From Nymphalis io (taxonomy: Eukaryota; Arthropoda; Insecta; Lepidoptera; Nymphalidae): a stretch of 64,000 nt of DNA. Location: assembly GCF_905147045.1 (NCBI RefSeq), contig NC_065895.1, positions 4,283,001-4,347,000 of the forward strand. The letters are read 5' to 3'. Below the pieces are notes generated by a model, which searched no databases, was not told where the DNA came from, and worked only from the letters and a program-made list of their open reading frames with translations. Positions 1 through 11,910 of this stretch are shown piece after piece. Made by a program: the position numbers and the translations under genes. Each line of letters starts with the position of its first letter. The stretch's first letter is position 1.

Positions 1-2767
1 ATTTCAATCTTCTAGAATCATTGGCTTAGGCTTTGCGTTGTCTTAGCCAGTGGTAGACTTTTATTCAGTTAATTACAACTCTGAAACATTTGAATGTCAC
101 TTATAGTTTGCGAATGCTATTGGGATACGTTTATCAGCTGACGAAGTTTCCGGTGCGTGGCCTTCGTATAAGTTGAATCATAAACATCCGTCATAATTGC
201 ATCATCGATCTCAGAGTAATGAATTCATAGTTAAGTAAAGTCCGTCAGTAACTCCTGCTAAGTAAAGACTTTACTCATTCTTACTCCTGTTTCTTCGCCG
301 ATCTACTGCAGAATGGCGGATGTATATCAAACAGGAATCAAATGGAAATTTTTATCGATTTAAAATTCAGTGGTCTTCGTATCAACACGTCACGGACCAC
401 AAGCCTATCGTGGCTCATTTTTTTTTAATAAAAATGAAATAAATTTAAGATTTCTTTGACATATTTCGTACGATTATTAATATTAATTTTATCTCCAATA
501 GTTATATTAGTGTACAATTCCAATACGATAATTTTTAAAATAATCATTCTTTTAATATTATAAAGTGTTCAGTGAAATTTTGGTAGAAGGGATAACGAAT
601 TCCTCATAATGTTACTTTAAGTAACTTAACCTCATTATGAGTATTTTATATGAAATCCCGAAAAGAACGCTTAACAAGTTAAAGCAATTTAAATTCATGT
701 CAAGCTCACCCACATTCAGTAGCAATTACGGGTCAGATAGGATATATTTTTTACATAGTATAATTTAATAAATACATTTATTTAATGGAACGTCAAGAAT
801 TTAATTTAGCTTTTTATATATCTTTATGTATTTATACACCTTTTTCTATTTTATAAACAAAGTAGTTCATAAAAACATTAAATAAGAAAAACAGATAACG
901 TCTTTGAAAATTAAATGTATTTTGGATTATTTCATAGAAAAATTCGATGTTTAATATATATGATAACTTTATTTACAAATTTAGATGTTACCCTGTTCTT
1001 AAAAAAAATTACACCAGAGTAAGTAACTGGGTTTCTATATTCTCAACGGAGTTAATAGCATGGTTCCGTATTAGGGTCGGGGAAAAGAGAAGAAGGGAAA
1101 AAGATTGAATAGCTCCATTGTAAGCGCGGCCTCAACGTCATGCACTTTGCATCAGCTGATTCACGTCTTGCGTCGTATCTATTTTTAACTGTTGTCTCGT
1201 AAGAAGTCTGACCTGCTAACGGTTATGTTGATGACTCGATTTTAGTCATATAATATTTTTAAGAATAATAATTTCAATACGTAATATTTACGTTCGAAGT
1301 TTTAAAAAAGGTTTTTTGGTGGCACGATCTGGATCATTATTTTTTATTGAAAATTAATATTTAGCAAGAGTTTAACAATAAAAAGTATCTAATTAGATAA
1401 TAAAAGAAGGACGGATCAAACTCAGCATACCAATTGTCGTAAAGATGGGTTAAGGTCTAATACTAAACTAAATGAGCAATTTTTCGTTTTCAATATGTAA
1501 CTAAATTTTTATTTTCATATAAACTACAGCGTTAATGATAATAACAAACCAAATCGTAAGAATCAAACCAGCTTTTTCTCATTGATATCGCAATTTCTAA
1601 TTTTGTCTTCCATCTCATGATCAACCGAAGCCAGTCTCAAAAGAAATAAATAAAAATGAATGAATATTCAAATGTTAACTAATGTATATAATTATTAAAT
1701 TGAAAATTACGTTATTATCAAGTTTTGACCTAGACAGTCATCATTTCAACAGGTCAAGGTTAATTCCATTTTGCTGAATAACAATGCCGTTGTTTTCGCA
1801 CTATTTATCGTAAACTTGTTTCTTAATCAACTCAATATGTAAGCGTAAAACAGCTAACTGGAATATGACGAATAAAATAAATGAGATTTGCTTTCATTAT
1901 CTAAAAATATGTATGATGAACTCCACGATGATCTTGAAATCTTCAAATATTTATTAATAAATGCTCTACACACAGTAAGCTTGCTGTTTAAGCTGTTAAT
2001 TTCTATCACAAGGACATTGTAGTTATTGCCTATTAATATCGTTATGAGAGTAAACAGCGAAATGTAACGGATTTACGATGCTGCCCTTGGAAAGTCAGAT
2101 AAAAAACAATTACTGCGTTATTGGTAACCAACGATACGCTGTTTCGTTACCCGCTAGGGAATTAAAATTCATTAAATTGGAGCCACTTCCTCGAGGAACA
2201 ATTGCTTCGCGTGATTAATTTTTCAATATTCCCAAGCGATGAGTTTTTATTTTTCATTATTAGCATACTGGTCTTAAAATGAAATAAACGTATTTATCTG
2301 TTTTAATAAAGTTAAGTTTGAAAGCATAATAGCTATAAAACATGAATTTGATATTTTTAGGTTATACAATATGGCATAAATTCAGCACAGAAAATATTCA
2401 TATTATGATTTAATGGCTGCGATGTCCATGTATAATAGCTATGAATTTTGCTCTAAATAAAACTTTGAACGTTCATGTAGGCTTGTGTTTCCTACATTAG
2501 CATTAAACCCTCGTGCACTGTCCAAGTTACCACAATATTTGTGTTAATGCTTCTGGCGGTTGTCCAAATCAAGCCTCGACGGGTTTCCTCGAGGTCATCT
2601 GTTCAGTTGCTATATATACCAAATTTATTCACGTATTTATTGGTTTTATTCAAATTTTATCCTTTACGTTGAGTTAGATGATGCTTAAATAACAACATAA
2701 AATAATTTAACCCAAATACGAGAATTTACGAGGCTCTTTAAAAATCGAAATAGTATTTGAAGGAATT
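1..2767. other. Gene-free AT-rich sequence, presumed 5' intron or upstream region of syntaxin 1A
   Basis: I see no exon, RNA gene or recognisable repeat in this stretch. Because the first syntaxin 1A coding exon that I can find starts with an acceptor site at 21430, this DNA is probably intron 1 or sequence upstream of the gene. I looked for an ATG-bearing exon encoding the conserved syntaxin N-terminus and a donor, and did not find one here. This is inference from position only. Confidence 0.5.
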
Positions 2768-3012
2768 TTATTTTTATTTTATTTTATTTATTTAAGATTC
2801 ACCAGTGGTAAATACATCAACACGTACAAAGGTATACAATTTTAATACAACTTAAAACTAAATGCATTACCTATTAAGGTGAATACCACTTGCAAAGATA
2901 AAGTTGGAGATGACAAACTTATAAATAATTAATTGTTAGTAAATCAAGGTTAAAAATGACAAGAATTAACAATAATAGTAAAATAAAAAAATACAAATAT
3001 AAACAAAATAAA

Positions 3013-5919
3013 TTAGTTAGCTGACAATTTTGACAATATTTTTTTGTGAAACTTGTTTGATGAGTCTCCAAAAGGGTCTAAAACAGCACTGTGCTCATTC
3101 AAAATTCCACATATGCGAGATACAGGTGAATTGCTTCCTAAAACAGTTTTGCGGAAAGGTCTTACTAATGGTGTTATTGGTTTACGTGGATATCTAATGG
3201 GAACATTCAATTTAATTTTTGATATCAGAAACGAGTTATCATAGTTGTTGTTAAGTGTTTTATAAAGAAATTTTAAATCCAACAAATCCCTCCGATCACT
3301 TAGTGAAAGAATTTTGAAAAATTCCAATCTTTTTTTGTAAGAAGGAAGTATTTTCCCTTTACCTAACGAGAAAGTAAGATGATAAAGAAAACGTTTCTGT
3401 ATCCTCTCAAGTCTTAGGCAGTGTGTTGCATAATGTGGCCTCCAAACAACGCTTCCGTATTCCAGTATACTCCTGACTAAGCTATTAAATAAAATAATTT
3501 TTGTTCTAGGATTTCGAAATAATCTTCCATTTCTTATTACAAAACCTAACATTTTCGAGGCACGGCTAATTACACCATCAATATGAGGTATGAAAGTTAG
3601 TTTTTTGTCGAAGATTACTCCCAGGTCTGAAATTCTGTCCACAGATTTAATAGGGGCACCAGCTATGTAATAATTCGTTTGAAATTCTTTTAAACTCCTG
3701 GTGAATGATATCCATGAACATTTTACTGAATTAAGTCTCATGCCGTTATCATTACACCAATGGTATAATCTTGTCAGATCATCTTGTAAAAGAATAGTGT
3801 CATTTGGTTCTTCAATCATTTTAAGAAGTTTGACATCGTCAGCATACAGAAATGGTGTAGAATATTTAAAACAATTAGGCAGATCGTTTATGAATATATT
3901 GAAGAGCAGCGGACCCAGGTGTGACCCTTGTGGGACTCCAGATTTTACATCGCATTCAACCGATTCATAACCGCCGGCAACAACATAAAAATGTCTTTCT
4001 GTAAGATATGATGCTAGAAATCTCAGTAAAGATCCGACAATACCATAATTGGACAACTTCAAGACTAGTACTGAACATGGAACCAGGTCAAATGCTTTAC
4101 TTAAGTCTGTGTAGATAACATCCACTCTCTTGTTCCTATCAACAGATTCAAATAAGATTTCGGAGTAATTTACTAGATTTGTGCATGTAGATCTACCGGC
4201 TATGAAGCCATGCTGGTGGGTACTAAGAAAACATTTAACATGACTGTAAATATATGGATATATTAGAGACTCCAACACCTTACCAAAGATAGAAAGGATT
4301 GAAATAGGCCTATAGTTTTTTACATAATTTTTTTCTCCACTTTTGAAAATAGGGACTACTTTCGCAGTTTTCCACTTAGAAGGAAATATTCCGGTGACTA
4401 ATGCTTTGTTAAAAATAATTGTTAGTGGTACAGCAAGACTTTGGGCACAGTTTATAATAAAATTAGGCGGAATATTGTCAGATCCAGAACCCCTATTTAT
4501 ATCTAAATTCTTTAATTTATTAATGACTTCGGATTCATCAAGCTGGATCAAAGGTAGGCTATTATTGCAACTGACTGTAGCATCCATGGTTCGCAGTATT
4601 TTGTCCATATCATACTTGCTCTCGTTTTCTTCATACAGCGAAGAGAACTGTGACGCAAATAGGTTACAAATTGCTAAGCCATCAGACGCTACAGTTTCAT
4701 CATTTTTCATTAATGTTGGATAGGTGTTAACATTTTTATCGCGTTTGCTTTTCATATATGACCAGAAAAATTTACTGTTGGATCTAATCTTTTCTTCTGC
4801 AAAGTTAAGATAAGAATTGTAACACTCAATAGATAGTCTATCGCATCGTTTTTCTAAGAGCGTAAGTGACAAACCATCCATAGCATTTTTGTATTTTTTA
4901 AATTTCAATCTTAGTTTTTCCTTTTCTCTTATTCTCTTTATTAGAGTTTTGTTGAACCAAGGTGGATATTTTAATGATTTTGTTCTTTTGAAATTCGGCG
5001 TGTAAAGTTCTATAGAATTATATATCTTCGTATATAGGTAATCAACCATTGTGTTAATATCATGAAGCTCTGCAAATTTTTCACTCCAGTCTATACTTTT
5101 AAGAAATTCATTTATAGCTACAAAATTGGCCTTAGCGAAATTATATTTTTTGATATCTTGATTAATCCTCAAGTTTTCCTGCAAATTGTGTGTTACGACA
5201 ATATCAATATTAAGGGGTGGGTGTAGTGGATCAATGCGAGTTAATTCTTTAGGGGCATTATCTACTGTAACCGTTAACGATTCACCATTAAAAAACACTA
5301 CATCGAGTACTTTATTTTTTACATTCTTAATGCGATTCATTTGACGAAGACAATTAGTATGGGAAAAGTCTATTAAAGATTGAGCTAAAGTAGTCGTATG
5401 GTAACTATCATGGGGACCATCAGCCAAGTTCCAATCAATGCAACTTAAGTTAAAATCGCCAATTATTAGTGTGTTATATTTCGTTTGTTCTGTAACACGA
5501 TTAAAATTGTCCATAAATGTTTCCAAGACTTTTTTATTAACTGGTGGAGGAATGTAGGTTGCGCAAATAGCAATTTTTATAGATGGTTTTATTTCTAGAA
5601 CGATCCACAAATCCTCACAAGAACTATCCCAGTGGACCATTCTTCGAGAAATAAGTCTATTGGACACGGCAACCAGCACTCCTCCCCCATGTTTTTTTTT
5701 AGAGTTATACATGTCTCTATCCCTTCTATAAACATTATAATTGCAGCCAAACATCTCACAATTAAGAATGCTGTCACATAACCAGGTTTCTGTGAGTATT
5801 ATTAAATCATACGTACAACAACAAATATTTCTATATAGATCATTAGTTTTTGTTCGTAAACCTTGAACATTTTGATAATAAATATTTAATCGATTGAATT
5901 TTACACAACTGAAATCAAG
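3013..5919 (-). CDS. LINE ORF2: endonuclease-reverse transcriptase
   Basis: ORF2 encodes the protein that nicks target DNA and reverse transcribes the element's RNA. The frame is open from just after a stop at 5920-5922. It begins with an endonuclease start (IYYQNVQGLRTK), then LTETWL, a GDFN motif and a D-x-x-H-P motif in place of the usual SDH. The reverse transcriptase follows, with NYRPIS, motif A (TDLSKAFD), motif B (SGVPQGSHLGPLLFNIFINDLP shortened: SGVPQGS) and motif C (YADD). The C-terminal LINE domain ends near 3013. The first ATG in frame, at 5754, lies inside the endonuclease domain, so it is unlikely to be the true start. Translation may depend on reinitiation after ORF1, or the start codon has been lost. 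From that ATG the protein is 913 residues; the open frame adds about 55 more. No frameshift or internal stop was seen. Confidence 0.9.
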   Translation of the reverse strand, partial: LDFSCVKFNRLNIYYQNVQGLRTKTNDLYRNICCCTYDLIILTETWLCDSILNCEMFGCNYNVYRRDRDMYNSKKKHGGGVLVAVSNRLISRRMVHWDSSCEDLWIVLEIKPSIKIAICATYIPPPVNKKVLETFMDNFNRVTEQTKYNTLIIGDFNLSCIDWNLADGPHDSYHTTTLAQSLIDFSHTNCLRQMNRIKNVKNKVLDVVFFNGESLTVTVDNAPKELTRIDPLHPPLNIDIVVTHNLQENLRINQDIKKYNFAKANFVAINEFLKSIDWSEKFAELHDINTMVDYLYTKIYNSIELYTPNFKRTKSLKYPPWFNKTLIKRIREKEKLRLKFKKYKNAMDGLSLTLLEKRCDRLSIECYNSYLNFAEEKIRSNSKFFWSYMKSKRDKNVNTYPTLMKNDETVASDGLAICNLFASQFSSLYEENESKYDMDKILRTMDATVSCNNSLPLIQLDESEVINKLKNLDINRGSGSDNIPPNFIINCAQSLAVPLTIIFNKALVTGIFPSKWKTAKVVPIFKSGEKNYVKNYRPISILSIFGKVLESLIYPYIYSHVKCFLSTHQHGFIAGRSTCTNLVNYSEILFESVDRNKRVDVIYTDLSKAFDLVPCSVLVLKLSNYGIVGSLLRFLASYLTERHFYVVAGGYESVECDVKSGVPQGSHLGPLLFNIFINDLPNCFKYSTPFLYADDVKLLKMIEEPNDTILLQDDLTRLYHWCNDNGMRLNSVKCSWISFTRSLKEFQTNYYIAGAPIKSVDRISDLGVIFDKKLTFIPHIDGVISRASKMLGFVIRNGRLFRNPRTKIILFNSLVRSILEYGSVVWRPHYATHCLRLERIQKRFLYHLTFSLGKGKILPSYKKRLEFFKILSLSDRRDLLDLKFLYKTLNNNYDNSFLISKIKLNVPIRYPRKPITPLVRPFRKTVLGSNSPVSRICGILNEHSAVLDPFGDSSNKFHKKILSKLSAN

Positions 5920-5942
5920 TTAACATGCAAAAAGTAGTATGA

Positions 5943-7034
5943 CTAATTTAACTTATCAAGACAGTCCATGTTAAATATAATTTTGTAATCAGAATTATCG
6001 GTTTTTCTCACAAATATACGCCCATTTCGTACCCATACGTGTCTGTACTTCAATTCCTTTGCCTTGCGCCTCGTAGCTGCATGTAGTAATTTATTGGCTG
6101 CAGATAAATGTTCGCATACATATACTGGCACAGTATTTCCTCCAATACCTAGATGAGAACTATTTAATTTTGCAGTTGGATATTTCTTGTTAAATTTTAT
6201 AACTGCTGCCAATAGTTGATCACGAACAGATGGCGAATTTAGTTGTAAGATAATAGATCGCGGTCGCGTTGAATTACGATTCATTTATGCAGTTCGCGTA
6301 CAATTTTGTATGTTGCAATCTTCAATATTAAAGCCAACAGTATTGGATAATTGTTTTACGATACTTATTAAGTTCTCATTTTTAGACTCGGGCACACACT
6401 GAATTTCAATGTTATTTGCTCGCGCTCTTTGTTCCATTTGATTAACTTTGTAAGAAAGATCCAAGACAGCGGACTGTAGTGACTGGTTCTCATGTTGCAG
6501 TTTTAGAGTTATTTCGGAGTATGAGTCTAATTGTTTCTTCATATCATCATATTGATTACTCATAAATGATACTGATTGTTGTAGATCTTCAATCTTAATT
6601 TCTAAGTTTTTTAAATGAGTACTGATGGAGGAGGTGATGGTTTTTTTAATGTTATCAATTAGAGAAGATATTTCTTTTTCAATTACTTCACTAATAATAA
6701 TGCGAACCTGCTCTTGAGTGATTGATGCTGTTTCATTTGGTGACGTTGGAGAACTAAGTGCCTGTCTTTTGTGCGATCTTTTTGTGACATTGGTTTCATT
6801 TATAGGGGCATTACTGCGATGATTACTTGACCGTACTGGTGTCTCATCACTTCTAACGCCTTTTGGTTTTGTTCCGCAACATTTCGGACAATTCCAATTA
6901 TGACGAGTTCTTGTATTAAATTCAATACCCAAACAACCACAATGATATGAGACGTTACATTTTGAGCATTGAACGTATTCATCATCGCCTATACGTGCAT
7001 TGCAACATCCCCAAGATAACACTGTTTCTGTCAT
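5943..7034 (-). pseudogene. LINE ORF1: PHD-finger/coiled-coil RNA-binding protein, broken by one in-frame stop
   Basis: The protein starts at 7034 with a cysteine-rich PHD-type finger (CCNARIGDDEYVQCSKCNV and CPKCC, residues about 10-55). A basic linker follows, then a coiled coil (residues about 115-215). The frame meets a TAA at 6285-6287 directly after NCTRTA. The same frame then continues from ATG at 6284 as MNRNSTRPRSIILQ and runs to a natural stop at 5943. The second part is the conserved C-terminal region of such ORF1 proteins (PRSIILQ, VYVCEHLS, KYRHVWVRNGRIFVRK). The stop sits where related ORF1 proteins usually have a lysine codon, so a single A-to-T change in AAA is the simplest cause. 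ORF1 normally coats the LINE RNA as a chaperone, so this copy is probably not self-sufficient. That the stop is a mutation and not a family feature is inference. Confidence 0.85.
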
Positions 7035-7093
7035 TTTTCAATGAGGAATACTAATTAGTGATATGGCAGATATTTTAAAATAAAGAAAAAGTT

Positions 7094-7168
7094 GCGGCAG
7101 GACTGGGGATCGAACCCTAAATCTTGGGAGCGATCAACAAGTTTCGCACCGCTGGACCAGCCGATTGC
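7094..7168 (-). repeat. tRNA-like sequence, probable SINE head or tRNA pseudogene
   Basis: Read on the minus strand, this piece has an A-box-like TGGTCCAGCGG (7149-7159) and an exact B-box GGTTCGATCC (7107-7116), spaced as in a tRNA. The two ends do not pair into an acceptor stem, so it is not a working tRNA gene. It lies just upstream of the LINE's ORF1, but I cannot say whether it belongs to that insertion or is an older SINE fragment. Confidence 0.5.
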
Positions 7169-8247
7169 TAGTGGAATCGGTGAATTTCTGCTTTAGTTGC
7201 TTGTACTCGTAAAGTATGATTGATATTATATTTGTAAAAGCGGGTGGTGTTGAAAAATGAATCCAATAGACCCACACTCTTAACTTTGTTTTCACTAGTT
7301 GTTGAATAATAAGTATTAAAGTTTTGATCACTTTTAGGTCTTTCTACACTAAGTTTTGTCACTGAACATATAACTCAAAAACTATCTTGCCAATTTATAT
7401 ACTTTAGTTTTATATAATAGCACTTTTATTATTTATTTAGAATTAAATGAAGAGAGAGGCTAAATACCGATTTCAATGCTCGTCTCTTTTCTTTATTAAA
7501 ATTAGCAATAAGCTTGGATTTTAGTCCTAATTCCACAACTTTTAAACTTGTGTTAGAGTGGTTACGGCAGGTTAGAAAAAAAGTCGTCAGAGCGTCACGG
7601 TGCGTCACGATGCGGAATAAATGTTTTATTGTATTGTATTTATTTAATACAATCATTGAATTTACTTTTCACTGTGGAACCTTTATATTTCATTTTAGTC
7701 GTCGAGATAAGTCGATACATTGGCTTTGAGATTAAATCCAACAACTACCAAGTGTTGCCAAACATCCAGTTTTTCAGGACAAGTCGGAATAATAACGATT
7801 TGCCCAATTGAAACTCTAAGATGAATACGTTACTCTTTATTAGTTACTATAAAATGTAATTAATTTGATTTGACAATTACCAATAAGAATGGTAACAATG
7901 TGCTGGAAAACAAAATTATTATTATTTTCTTTTTCTGTCGTGTATCTACGCTTGTTGAGCGCAAAATATTCTGCCGATGTCACGTATTAAAGAGAAGACA
8001 AATATTAGATATATATAATTTTTGTAAACATTCCAATTGGTAGATGTCAAATTCATTGTATGACAATCGATACTTAAGTTTCAATTATTTACGTAACGTC
8101 TTTACGTAATTGTGATTATATCTAATATCGGAAATCTACGATTGAGGTCAATGGCCAAACAGTAAGGTGCTAGGAATATACTTCATAATAATTATTATCA
8201 ATTATCTTAATAGACTCAAGTCAAGTGTCACAGGCGTGGGAGCAACT

Positions 8248-8284
8248 ATTTATCTTAGCTTTATAAATTAAAGCTAAGATAAAT
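8248..8284. repeat. Perfect hairpin, 16-bp arms
   Basis: ATTTATCTTAGCTTTA at 8248-8263 is followed after five bases by its exact reverse complement at 8269-8284. No element boundary was recognised around it. Confidence 0.7.
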
Positions 8285-8639
8285 TTTCCAATTGCGATAT
8301 GGAATTTATGACAAACAAACTTTCATGTTTTTTATTACTTTCTAGTTTGAATTACCAAGCCCATATTCCATCGACATTGTTACTTATTATTCGACGGAAA
8401 CGAACTCAGCCTCCAGCGAATGCATATCCGTATGTATAGTTACATGTTTCAAATATGTCGGACTCCAAGGCATAAGTTTAAACTTCCGACAAGTTCCATT
8501 TTCAGAATTGCTCGCTGTTTTAGCATAAATTTAACTTACGCGTTTTAAATTACCATAGAGTAACCAATGAGGTTACTAGGAACTAACTAAAAGTTACTAA
8601 ACTCAACTTAAACTATACGGTGTATTTATTACGATTATC

Positions 8640-8820
8640 CTAACAAATATTAATAATTCGAAAGTGAAAGTTTATTTATTTGTTTTTGTACGATTTCTTG
8701 TCTTAACTACTCGACCGATCATCATGAAATTTTGCATACATGTCACAGATACAGAAAAGGATATAGCCTACCCAACATCTGCCCCCTCATACGCGGCCGA
8801 AACCGAGGACGGCAACTAGT
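8640..8820 (+). mobile_element. Helitron-like non-autonomous repeat, degenerate
   Basis: The body contains the lepidopteran repeat motif of two unpaired pyrimidine-rich stretches followed by ACTACTCGACCGATCATCAT and GAAATTTTGCATACA. The right end, GCGGCCGAAACCGAGGACGG then CAACTAGT, resembles the GC-rich hairpin plus CTAGT end of lepidopteran Helitrons. The left boundary is not clear. The assignment is by resemblance from memory. Confidence 0.5.
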
Positions 8821-10189
8821 TATATATAAGTACGTGATAGGGTACATTAGGGTGATACCTATAATGAAAAAATGTAAAAAAAATTATAAGAGGAGGACGT
8901 GAAGAATAACAGCACCTCATATATTTAAAAAATAACTGTATATGTATATTAAAATTCCCGTTTATAATTCATAGTTAAAATACAAGAAATAAATTTGTAC
9001 AAAAACATTATTTCATGAGATATTAAATATCATTTAACTTTTGTATTATTTATAAAACAATGCTTACTTGATGTGCTTATCGCTACAATAATCTCTCGAC
9101 TCATGAATCAAATGTTGTTAGGTGAACGTGGGAAATATTCTGATCTACGATCCAAGCACTTATCTTTTATACACACATACACGTATAATGCGTCTAGCAA
9201 CACTTACCGTATATCATATATTAAACTAAGAGATATATGATCAATCTACTAATGTTATCCAATATATTATATTATTTAAAAAATATATTACATTTTACTC
9301 CCTTGTTTCTGCCCAAAGAGTCACAATCATAATATAGCTTGAAGTATAAATTAGCTAAATTAAAAATATCTTAAAACATCACTTGCAGTTTCTTTCGCGT
9401 TAAATTGGGATTATAGATTATTTTGTAGAGATTTTAAGTCCTGGGTATACATATATAAAATGAAGATTTCGAAAGCGTAAAAAAAAATTACAATCAATAT
9501 TCAATTTCTTTTTTTGCACTAAGCCCACATAATAAATGGTTTATATGATTTAATTGTCTCCTATACAATTTGGTAGAGACTGAGATGGCCCAGTGGAATA
9601 TTTACAGTTATTAATTTTTACGAAGAGTATGAGCTTGATGCGAATAATCATCAGATTCTTTACGAACTTAGACGTCGATAAAAAACTTATATGACGTACG
9701 TGAAGAAATTTTCATAACTTTATTTAAATTATATCAATTGATTAAATATGAATCAACCATTTTGTTTTTTGTATTGCCAAACACTCAATTCTGGATTCAA
9801 TATATTGCTCTAAAACAATACTGTCAGCCTGTGACTTGTAAAATATGTACCGGATTGAGACGATACGACCCGCTTCATTTATCGCAGGTGATAAACAGAC
9901 GCCGAGCTCTTTTAAAATTGGCCTCTCTGAATCAGCTTCATGTGACAATAAATTATTTTGAACCATCCAATTTTTAGCTGACGCGAAAAACGGATAATCT
10001 TGTAAAAGAAACATTTTCTATTTATTATTATATTACTTAACATAACACGACTTTACATAATTTTATCTTTGAATTATATTTTAAAGAGTAGTAGAGTGTT
10101 TCATATATAAATCGAGTGCTGCATTTCGTTGATTAATTACATCGAAAACAATTAGTATCAAACAGATTGCGCATCAAATAGAAACTCGT

Positions 10190-10480
10190 CGACCTCGATA
10201 CCCTTGCGAGACGCTGCCATTATTAACAACAGTCCAGTGCTGTACAAATTCAACTCTCGGGAACACGGGGTTGTGCAAATACGGTGCGAATATGTAATAT
10301 AATACAGAGAGGCTAAGCGGGCCATTCAGGAGTGTCAAGGTGGGTGGGGGGCGTGGAGTGAGTTACGTAAGGGTTGCCGCAGAGCGTGGTAGGTTTTCGT
10401 TGCCTTCGATACAAATTGTTCACATTTTGCCTGTTTTTACTGTTTACTCTTGAAGATCGGAGTAAGTTTCCTGACACGAA
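10190..10480. other. GC-richer island in the presumed first intron, possible regulatory region
   Basis: This stretch is clearly less AT-rich than its surroundings. It holds a G-rich run at about 10338-10355 (GTGGGTGGGGGGCGTGG, a GC-box-like motif) and a palindromic bZIP-type site, TTACGTAA, close behind it. No coding exon could be fitted. It could be an alternative promoter or enhancer of syntaxin 1A, but the only evidence is composition and motif matches. Confidence 0.3.
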
Positions 10481-11160
10481 ATTTATCACGACCCTAAAAC
10501 AGATAAGACAGGTTTATATTTAATATGTTTTAACGATTACTTTTGGCCATATGTATCTGTATATTTTTTTTATTTAGCAGCTAAACAATATTAAGTAGTT
10601 AACACCTAAACGTGCCGTACACTAAAACGGCTTGATTTATGTTGACGTCATGTCTATAGCATTAGTTAACTTCATCGTGTTTAAAGCCCATCTGTTAAAA
10701 TCGATTAACACTTTCATAGTTCAGTCCTTCATGTAGATCTATCTATTCTACGTTTCTTTATGGTAAGGCGAAAAGTAGATATAGTAAAAGCATTATGCTA
10801 ATTAACTCCACTGCAGTTGAATAAGAACAAAGTTAAATTCGTAAACTTTATGTGTCCCTAAATAAGGAGTTCTTTATTTGATATCATTATCGAGAAACCT
10901 TAAATAACACTTACGGTGATGTGGTTTAGAGGCTGTAAAGGCGTGCGACGTCACTGTCCAGCCGGCCCTTATCAGCTTTACAACTCTGTCCAAATTCGTG
11001 ACAAGCATACCAAATACTAAGGGCTGTATTGTAGTCTTATTACTGAAAGTCATGTAACTCTTTAATTATTCATCCCTCGAATACTAATTACTATTTGTCA
11101 TTGTTTATTCATTTACATTTCGTTTTTAAATTGGTTCCATTATTAATTAATTGTAATTAA

Positions 11161-11342
11161 TAATTCTGTTGTCTGGTGCTAAAAGGGTCAATATTAATAA
11201 TATATGCGTTTTTGCGTAATCTTTTTTTATACATACCCTTATTATATTATAGCTTATTTGGCAATTTTTGCAATGGGCTACTTCAGTTAACATTTAATCG
11301 AATAATATACTTTGGCCCTTTCAGCACCAGACCACAAAATTA
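11161..11342. mobile_element. MITE with about 31-bp imperfect terminal inverted repeats
   Basis: The left end carries GTCTGGTGCTAAAAGGGTCA and the right end, on the other strand, carries GTCTGGTGCTGAAAGGGCCA. Including flanking bases the inverted match starts TAATT at both ends. The 182-bp element has no coding capacity. The TA at each edge is compatible with a Tc1/mariner-type target duplication, but the superfamily is not certain. Confidence 0.7.
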
Positions 11343-11910
11343 GTTGGATTAGTCAATCGACAACGTGATGACGTGACGCTGTCAGAATTCCCGAATAATT
11401 TACTAACGTCGCTCATGTTGCAAATGCAAACTTAGAAAAATCAAAATCAATTTTCAGACTTTTTTGAATTTGATAAATAAAATATAGTAGAATAGTCAAT
11501 ATGGCTGTTCTTCTTTTTTTGGCTAAGGCCATGATGATATGGCGTGAGTTGCTGAACCCACCATGTTCGAGGTTCAGGCGCCTAAAACTATTCCAAAAGG
11601 TTACTACTCAATAAAAGTACATAAAATGTAATTTAATTATAATTATTATATGAACTAGTAGAGCGTGTTATTTTTATTACCCCCAGAAAGTTTATTACTA
11701 AACAGGAAATTGTGTACGTGTTCAAAAATAGTTTCGTTATATTCAGAGTAAACAGGCTGCGATAAAAGAAAGCTTTGGAACTTAAACTATTTTCTGCAGG
11801 AACGTAGAACACGATATGTAAGCCATGATTATGTAATAACAATTCAACATTCAATTGTTATGAAATTATATGATTTAAAAATATGTAACCATACATAAGT
11901 TGTTAGTGAG

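Larger units (their letters stand above)
2768..7034 (-). mobile_element. Nearly full-length non-LTR retrotransposon (CR1/Jockey-like LINE)
   Basis: The element reads on the minus strand. ORF1 (PHD-type zinc finger plus coiled coil) occupies 7034-5943 and ORF2 (endonuclease plus reverse transcriptase) occupies 5919-3013. A short 3' UTR follows and ends in an AT-rich tail of TAAAA-type repeats at about 2768-2795. A PHD finger in ORF1 and an apurinic-type endonuclease before the RT are typical of the CR1/Jockey group; the exact clade is not settled. The 5' end is uncertain: no promoter or target-site duplication was recognised, so a few bases of 5' UTR may extend beyond 7034. The element sits antisense in the presumed first intron of syntaxin 1A. 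Its open ORF2 suggests a fairly recent insertion. Confidence 0.9.

Noticed and set aside
3053..4723. Plus-strand open frames across the LINE
   Set aside because: They are antisense shadows of the ORF2 reverse transcriptase.
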